A stretch of 5,766 nucleotides of DNA from an uncultured Frankiales bacterium (lineage in GTDB: Bacteria > Actinomycetota > Actinomycetes > Mycobacteriales > SCTD01). Shown piece after piece: positions 1 through 5,766 of this stretch (position 1 is its first letter; each line of letters opens with the position of its first letter). Location: positions 1-5,766 of the forward strand of contig CAMLIA010000240.1 of NCBI GenBank assembly GCA_946479905.1, read 5' to 3'. The notes beneath the pieces are model-generated. The model did not search any database. It was not told the origin of the DNA and worked only from the letters and a program-made list of their open reading frames with translations. A program made the translations under genes and the position numbers.

Positions 1-2372
<2,372 letters not shown>

Positions 2373-2414
2373 GCTGAGAACGCCGCCTTGTCGAGGAAGG
2401 TCTGGTGACAGCAG

Positions 2415-2420
2415 AGGCTA
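2415..2420 (-). promoter_or_regulatory. Candidate -10 element (TAGCCT) of the kgd promoter
   Basis: Reading the minus strand in the divergent spacer, TAGCCT fits the actinobacterial TANNNT -10 pattern and would place transcription start near 2408-2409, giving a leader of about 36 bases before the GTG at 2372. A weak -35-like CTGTCA (4 of 6 matches to TTGACA) lies at 2436-2441, 15 bases upstream, which is shorter than the ideal spacing. This is inferred from position and consensus only. Confidence 0.3.
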
Positions 2421-2450
2421 CCCGCGCAGACGCCCTGACAGACTGAGCGG

Positions 2451-3986
2451 GTGCGCAGACCTCCCGTGAGCAGGACCGTCCTTCCCGCGGTGCTGCTGGC
2501 GCTCGCCGCCGCCTGCTCGAGCGGCAGCACGAGCGCCCAGCCCTCGCCCACCCCGACAGCCACGACTGCCGTCCCGGGCACGTCCCCCTCGGCGGCGCCG
2601 CCCACGACGACGAGTCCCGCCGCGCCGGCGCTGTCCTGGTCCTCGTGCGGCAAGGGGTTCCAGTGCGCGACCCTGCGGGTGCAGCTGGACCCCGCGAAGC
2701 CGCAGCTGGGCACCGTCGGGATCGCGATCACGCGCCACCGCGCGACCGGCCACAAGATCGGGTCGCTGCTCATCAACCCCGGTGGGCCGGGCGCCTCGGC
2801 GGTCGAGTACCTGCAGCAGACCTACTCGTCGTACCCCTCCACGCTCCGCCAGCACTTCGACCTGGCGGCCTTCGACCCTCGCGGGGTGGGGCGGACGGCA
2901 CCTGTGCGCTGCCTGTCGACGGCGCAGCTGGACGCCTACTTCCACCTCGACCCGGTGCCCGACACGCCTGCGGAGCGGGCGGCCCTCAGCGCGGGCAACA
3001 GCAAGCTCACCGCCGGCTGCCGGACCCGGTCGTCGCGCGTCCTGCCCTACGTCGGCACCCGCATCGTCGCCCAGGACATGGACCGGGTCCGGGCCGCGCT
3101 CGGCGACGAGAGGCTGACCTACCTCGGCTACTCCTACGGCACCGCCATCGGAGCGTCCTACCTCGACCAGTTCCCCACCCGCGTGCGCGCGATGGTGCTC
3201 GACGGCGCGCTCGACCCGACGTCGACGTGGGACCAGCTGCTCGCCGGTCAGAGCAAGGGGTTCGACGTCGCGCTGCAGGCCTTCCTCGCCAACTGCCAGA
3301 AGACGGGGTGCGCCTTCCGGCGGGCGGTCTCCGGGGACCTCGGCCAGGCGTTCGACGCCCTCGCCGCCAAGGTGGAGCAGCACGACCTGCCCGGCGACGG
3401 CTCGCGGACGGTGGGGCCGGACGAGTTCACCCTGGGCGTGGGTGCCGGCCTGTACAGCCGGGGCAACGGGTGGCCCGCGATCGCCCAGGCCCTCGCCGAT
3501 GCCGAGCACGGCAACGGCCGCTTCCTGCTCGCCCTGAGCGACAACTACCTCGACCGCAACGACAACGGCTACGAGAACGTCGACGAGGCCAACTTCGCCG
3601 TGAACTGCGTCGACCGCCCGTGGCCGCGGACCGAGGCGCCCTACTACGCGCTGGCGGCGCGGGTGGGCAAGGCGTACCCGCGGTTCGGCCCGGCCATCGC
3701 GCTGTCCGGACTCGGCTGCGCGACGTGGCCGGTCGCCCCGACCGGGACGCCGCACGCCGTCCGCGGTCCCGGCAGCCCGCCCGTCGTGGTGATCGGCACG
3801 ACCAGGGACCCCGCCACGCCGTACATGTGGGCGCAGGCGCTGGCCGCGCAGCTCGAGAAGGGCGTCCTGCTCACCCACGAGGGCGACGGGCACACCGTCT
3901 TCCGGAACGGGGCTCCCAACTGCATCCTGCGGCCCGTCGACGACTACCTCGTGTCCCTGAAGGTCCCGTCAGCGGCCACGTGCTGA
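2451..3986 (+). CDS. Exported lipoprotein serine hydrolase/peptidase, alpha/beta-hydrolase fold with TAP-like C-terminal domain
   Basis: Predicted secreted alpha/beta hydrolase of 511 residues, of the tripeptidyl-aminopeptidase (Streptomyces Tap) / mycobacterial CaeA-Hip1-like group (peptidase family S33). These remove short N-terminal peptides or cleave esters outside the membrane. The N-terminus has an RR start, a hydrophobic stretch (about 10-21) and a lipobox-like ALAAAC with Cys22, although Ala rather than Leu sits at -3. A Ser/Thr/Pro/Ala stalk follows (about 23-60). The core shows the oxyanion loop INPGGPG (108-114), DPRGVG (142-147), nucleophile elbow GYSYG with Ser228, probable acid Asp453 in TRDPATPY, and His481 in GDGHTVF. 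Several cysteines (66, 72, 154, 190, 282, 287, 386, 423, 491, 511) suggest disulfides. GTG at 2451 is chosen; GTG at 2466 would still leave a signal peptide, and neither has a strong Shine-Dalgarno. It is divergent from kgd. The true substrate is unknown; peptidase is favoured over lipase on family resemblance. Confidence 0.92.
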   Translation: MRRPPVSRTVLPAVLLALAAACSSGSTSAQPSPTPTATTAVPGTSPSAAPPTTTSPAAPALSWSSCGKGFQCATLRVQLDPAKPQLGTVGIAITRHRATGHKIGSLLINPGGPGASAVEYLQQTYSSYPSTLRQHFDLAAFDPRGVGRTAPVRCLSTAQLDAYFHLDPVPDTPAERAALSAGNSKLTAGCRTRSSRVLPYVGTRIVAQDMDRVRAALGDERLTYLGYSYGTAIGASYLDQFPTRVRAMVLDGALDPTSTWDQLLAGQSKGFDVALQAFLANCQKTGCAFRRAVSGDLGQAFDALAAKVEQHDLPGDGSRTVGPDEFTLGVGAGLYSRGNGWPAIAQALADAEHGNGRFLLALSDNYLDRNDNGYENVDEANFAVNCVDRPWPRTEAPYYALAARVGKAYPRFGPAIALSGLGCATWPVAPTGTPHAVRGPGSPPVVVIGTTRDPATPYMWAQALAAQLEKGVLLTHEGDGHTVFRNGAPNCILRPVDDYLVSLKVPSAATC

Positions 3987-4054
3987 GCGGGCTCTCAGCC
4001 ACTGTTCACCTTGACGGGGGACACTGGTGGCTCCAGCACCGCTCCCGAGCCGTC

Positions 4055-4060
4055 GAAGGA
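4055..4060 (+). promoter_or_regulatory. Shine-Dalgarno site GAAGGA deciding the start of the membrane-protein gene
   Basis: GAAGGA ends five bases before the GTG at 4066, a good match and spacing for ribosome binding. The alternative upstream GTG at 4027 is preceded only by a G-run at 4016-4020, and the later ATG at 4090 has no site. This is the clearest ribosome-binding site in the window and supports the 220-residue form. Confidence 0.65.
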
Positions 4061-4065
4061 CAGTT

Positions 4066-4728
4066 GTGACGCCCCGCCACGGCATCGAGATGCCGCCCCT
4101 GCGCTCGATGCTCGGACGGATCGGCCTGCAGGTCGTCGAGGCGACCCTCATCCCTGCCGGGATCTTCTGGGGCGTGCTGCAGCTGTCCGGTCTCGTCTTC
4201 GCCCTGCTCGCCGGCCTGGGCTGGTGCTACCTGTGCATGGCCAGGCGCTGGTGGCGGGGCGGGGCCATGCCGGCGGTGCTCCTTGTCGCGGCCCTGCTGT
4301 TCACCACCCGGACGGGCATCGCGCTGGCGTTCCACTCCACCTTCGTCTACCTGCTGACGCCGACCATCAACGCGTTCGTCCTGGCGCTGGCGTTCCTCGG
4401 CTCGGCGGTCGTGGGGCGGCCGCTCACGGCCCGCTTCGCGCGCGACTTCGTCGGGCTGCCCGCGCACGTCACCGCGCTCGCGCGGGTCCACCGGGCGCTG
4501 CAGCTGCTGTGCGGCGTGTGGGCGCTGGCCAACGTCGTCAACGGCTGGGTGGCGCTCCAGCTGCTCGTCGCCGACCGGTTCGACGCGGTGATGCTGGCCC
4601 GGTCGGTGATGACCCCGGTGCTCACCTCGGTGGCGGTCCTGTGCTGCGTCCTGATGGGTCGCCGCGCGCTGCGCCAGGAGGGCATCCACCTCCACCTCCG
4701 CTGGCGCGACCCCGTCCTGACCACCTAG
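4066..4728 (+). CDS. Polytopic integral membrane protein, VC0807-like family, function unknown
   Basis: The 220-residue product is strongly hydrophobic with about six membrane segments: roughly residues 22-39, 41-58, 68-86, 94-117, 144-168 and 177-197. A basic patch (ARRWWRGG, 59-66) falls between segments two and three. The features TLIPAGIFWG near 27-36, LLTPTINAF near 96-104, and LGSAVVGRPLTARFARDFVGLP (111-132, in pieces LGSAVVGRPL and ARDFVGLP) resemble actinobacterial proteins annotated VC0807-like, distantly related to intracellular septation protein A. No catalytic or transport motif can be read. The start at 4066 is set by a GAAGGA site; starting at GTG 4027 would add 13 polar residues. 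It lies 79 bases after the hydrolase stop on the same strand, with no obvious terminator between, so co-transcription is possible. Its TAG stop overlaps the stop of the convergent DUF3052 gene. Confidence 0.85.
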   Translation: MTPRHGIEMPPLRSMLGRIGLQVVEATLIPAGIFWGVLQLSGLVFALLAGLGWCYLCMARRWWRGGAMPAVLLVAALLFTTRTGIALAFHSTFVYLLTPTINAFVLALAFLGSAVVGRPLTARFARDFVGLPAHVTALARVHRALQLLCGVWALANVVNGWVALQLLVADRFDAVMLARSVMTPVLTSVAVLCCVLMGRRALRQEGIHLHLRWRDPVLTT

Positions 4729-5108
4729 CGGTCGGCGAGGCGGACGACGAAGGCCAGACCCGACCAGGTCTCGTCGATCGCGCACACCTTGACGTCCACC
4801 CGGCCGTGGCGGAGCCCGTGGTCGCGGACGACGGTCTCGTCCAGGTCGGTCGCCACCCCACTGGCCCGCTTCGGCCAGCACACCCACAGCCGACCCGCGG
4901 GGGTCACCCGCTCGTGCAGGACCGCCCAGCGCTTCGCCAACCGGGCCCGCTGTGTCGTGAACAGCAGAGCGACGTCGTACGACGACACGGCGCGGGTCGA
5001 CGCAGGAACCCCCAGGTCGAACCCCGCGGGTGCCCCGTCGAGGAGCACGCGGGTGTCCGGACCGATGCCGAGCTTCTTCAGCAACGGCGTCCCCGAGTAG
5101 CCGGCCAC
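4725..5108 (-). CDS. DUF3052 family protein, function unknown
   Basis: This 127-residue soluble protein matches the actinobacterial DUF3052 pattern. It opens with AGYSGTPLLKKLGI (2-15), continues with a strand-loop RVLLDGAPAGF (20-30) and YDVALLF (44-50), and carries the family's conserved LWVCWPKRASGVATDLDE (74-91) and KVCAIDETWSGLAFVVR (107-123). The strand-loop pattern suggests a small Rossmann-like fold, but no catalytic residues can be assigned. The start is GTG at 5108, because AGYSGTPL is the family's N-terminus; the frame stays open to 5228, but the extra 40 residues are antisense to the acyl-CoA dehydrogenase start and do not resemble the family. No good Shine-Dalgarno precedes it. 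It is divergent from the acyl-CoA dehydrogenase (33-bp spacer) and convergent with the membrane protein (4-bp overlap). Confidence 0.88.
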   Translation of the reverse strand: MAGYSGTPLLKKLGIGPDTRVLLDGAPAGFDLGVPASTRAVSSYDVALLFTTQRARLAKRWAVLHERVTPAGRLWVCWPKRASGVATDLDETVVRDHGLRHGRVDVKVCAIDETWSGLAFVVRLADR

Positions 5109-5166
5109 GGGCTCGAGTGAACCACGGTTTACGCTGTCGGGATGCAGCGCAACCTCTTCGAGCCCG
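5108..5166. repeat. 9-bp perfect inverted repeat flanking the divergent promoter region
   Basis: CGGGCTCGA at 5108-5116 is exactly the reverse complement of TCGAGCCCG at 5158-5166, with 41 bases between. One arm includes the first base of the DUF3052 GTG start codon and the adjacent leader; the other lies in codons 6-9 of the acyl-CoA dehydrogenase (FEPE). The arms bracket the putative -10 and the ATG. They could be operator half-sites or chance in GC-rich DNA; the right arm is also constrained by coding. Confidence 0.3.
5130..5135 (+). promoter_or_regulatory. Candidate -10 element (TACGCT) for a leaderless acyl-CoA dehydrogenase transcript
   Basis: TACGCT matches the actinobacterial TANNNT -10 consensus. 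Exactly six bases (GTCGGG) separate it from the ATG at 5142, so a standard -12 to -7 placement puts the transcription start on the A of the ATG. The absence of any Shine-Dalgarno before this ATG fits a leaderless mRNA, which is common in actinobacteria. No TTGACA-like -35 is seen at 16-18 bases upstream. It sits in the most AT-rich spot of the 33-bp spacer (GGTTTAC). Confidence 0.5.
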
Positions 5167-5766
5167 AGCACGACGCCTTCCGCGACAGCGTCCGCGCCTT
5201 CTGCGAGAAGCAGATCGCACCCTTCCACGCCGACTGGGAGAAGGAGGGCGTCGTGCCGCGCGAGCTGTGGCTCGAGGCCGGCAAGCAGGGACTGCTCGGG
5301 ACCGACGTCCCTGAGCAGTTCGGTGGGGGCGGGGTCAAGGACTTCCGCTACAACTGCGTGGTCGCCGAGGAGGTCACCCGGGTCGGCGGGTCAGGCGTCG
5401 GGTTCACGCTCCACAACGACGTCATCGCGCCGTACCTGCTGAAGCTCGCCACCGACGAGCAGAAGCAGCGCTGGCTCCCGGGGTTCTGCAGCGGCGAGCT
5501 CATCACGGCGATCGCCATGACCGAGCCCGGCACCGGCTCGGACCTGCAGGGCATCAAGACGTCGGCGAAGCGCGACGGGGACGACTGGGTCCTCAACGGG
5601 TCGAAGACCTTCATCACCAACGGGATCCTGTCCGACATCGTCATCGTCGTCGCCCAGACGGACCCCGAGGCGGGCGCGCGGGGCTTCAGCCTGCTCGTCG
5701 TCGAGCGCGGGATGAAGGGCTTCGAGCGCGGCCGCAACCTCGACAAGGTCGGCATGAAGGCCCAGG
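5142..5766 (+). CDS. Acyl-CoA dehydrogenase (FAD-dependent, FadE-like), N-terminal 208 residues, 3' end outside window
   Basis: This flavoenzyme introduces the alpha,beta double bond into an acyl-CoA, passing electrons to electron-transfer flavoprotein, as the first step of beta-oxidation or branched-chain acyl-CoA breakdown. It begins MQRNLFEPEHDAFRDSVRAF, the usual N-terminal helix of the family. The helical domain continues through GLLGTDVPEQFGGGGVKDFR (50-69) and TRVGGSGVGFTLHND. The middle beta-domain carries the family signature AMTEPGTGSDLQG (125-137) and the FAD-contact stretch NGSKTFITNG (152-161). The catalytic glutamate and the C-terminal helical domain fall beyond the right edge; the family is about 380 residues, so nearly half is missing. 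The ATG at 5142 is supported by the conserved N-terminus and a -10 element exactly six bases upstream. Chain-length or branched substrate specificity cannot be told from this part. It is divergent from the DUF3052 gene. Confidence 0.95.
   Translation, partial: MQRNLFEPEHDAFRDSVRAFCEKQIAPFHADWEKEGVVPRELWLEAGKQGLLGTDVPEQFGGGGVKDFRYNCVVAEEVTRVGGSGVGFTLHNDVIAPYLLKLATDEQKQRWLPGFCSGELITAIAMTEPGTGSDLQGIKTSAKRDGDDWVLNGSKTFITNGILSDIVIVVAQTDPEAGARGFSLLVVERGMKGFERGRNLDKVGMKAQ

Noticed and set aside
2418..3893. A 491-codon open frame antisense to the hydrolase, and a 474-codon frame at 2645-4069 on the same strand as it
   Set aside because: Both overlap the alpha/beta hydrolase, which has intact catalytic motifs. 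Their translations are Arg/Pro/Gly-rich shadows with no recognisable domain.
4011..4016. TTGACG as a -35 box for the membrane-protein gene
   Set aside because: No TANNNT-like -10 is found 16-18 bases downstream, so the match stands alone.
3997..4032. A possible hairpin AGCCAC (3997-4002) / GTGGCT (4027-4032) after the hydrolase
   Set aside because: Only six perfect pairs with a 24-base, poorly paired interior and no following T-run, so it does not qualify as an intrinsic terminator.
4006..5220. Long open frames on both strands (4011-5120 plus, 4006-5220 minus) across the membrane protein and DUF3052 genes
   Set aside because: They span two well-supported genes in other frames and read as compositionally biased Arg/Gly/Pro sequence typical of GC-rich shadow frames.
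5109..5228. An N-terminal extension of the DUF3052 protein up to an ATG at 5228
   Set aside because: The extra 40 residues are antisense to the conserved acyl-CoA dehydrogenase N-terminus, and the family's own N-terminus (AGYSGTPL) begins right at the GTG at 5108.

Overview
The window is very GC-rich, with coding regions strongly biased to G/C in the third codon position. Start codons are mostly GTG, Shine-Dalgarno sites are weak, and intergenic gaps are short. Together with the fused 2-oxoglutarate dehydrogenase/decarboxylase (Kgd type), a DUF3052 protein and a Tap/Hip1-like lipoprotein hydrolase, this points to a chromosomal segment of a high-GC actinobacterium (Actinomycetota). I see no tRNA, rRNA, CRISPR array, insertion sequence, phage gene or clear compositional break. 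It reads as ordinary core/housekeeping genome.

Layout: (1) 1-2372, minus strand: the first 790 codons of kgd, a TCA-cycle enzyme combining an E2-like acyltransferase domain and a thiamine-diphosphate E1 domain; its 3' part lies outside the window. (2) 2373-2450: a 78-bp divergent spacer with a plausible kgd promoter. (3) 2451-3986, plus strand: an exported, probably lipid-anchored serine hydrolase/peptidase with a TAP-like C-terminus. (4) 4066-4728, plus strand: a 220-residue polytopic membrane protein resembling the VC0807 family, following the hydrolase after a short gap. (5) 4725-5108, minus strand: a 127-residue DUF3052 protein, convergent with the membrane protein. The two TAG stops interlock in a CTAG palindrome. 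(6) 5109-5141: a 33-bp divergent spacer. (7) 5142-5766, plus strand: the first 208 residues of an acyl-CoA dehydrogenase, apparently with a leaderless start, running off the right edge.

Functionally, kgd (2-oxoglutarate node of the TCA cycle) and the acyl-CoA dehydrogenase (acyl-CoA oxidation feeding the TCA cycle) are both central carbon metabolism, but they are separated by unrelated envelope genes and there is no evidence of one operon. The best candidates for new biology are the DUF3052 protein with its divergent acyl-CoA dehydrogenase partner and compact shared promoter, and the uncharacterised membrane protein. I did not find a convincing novel system.
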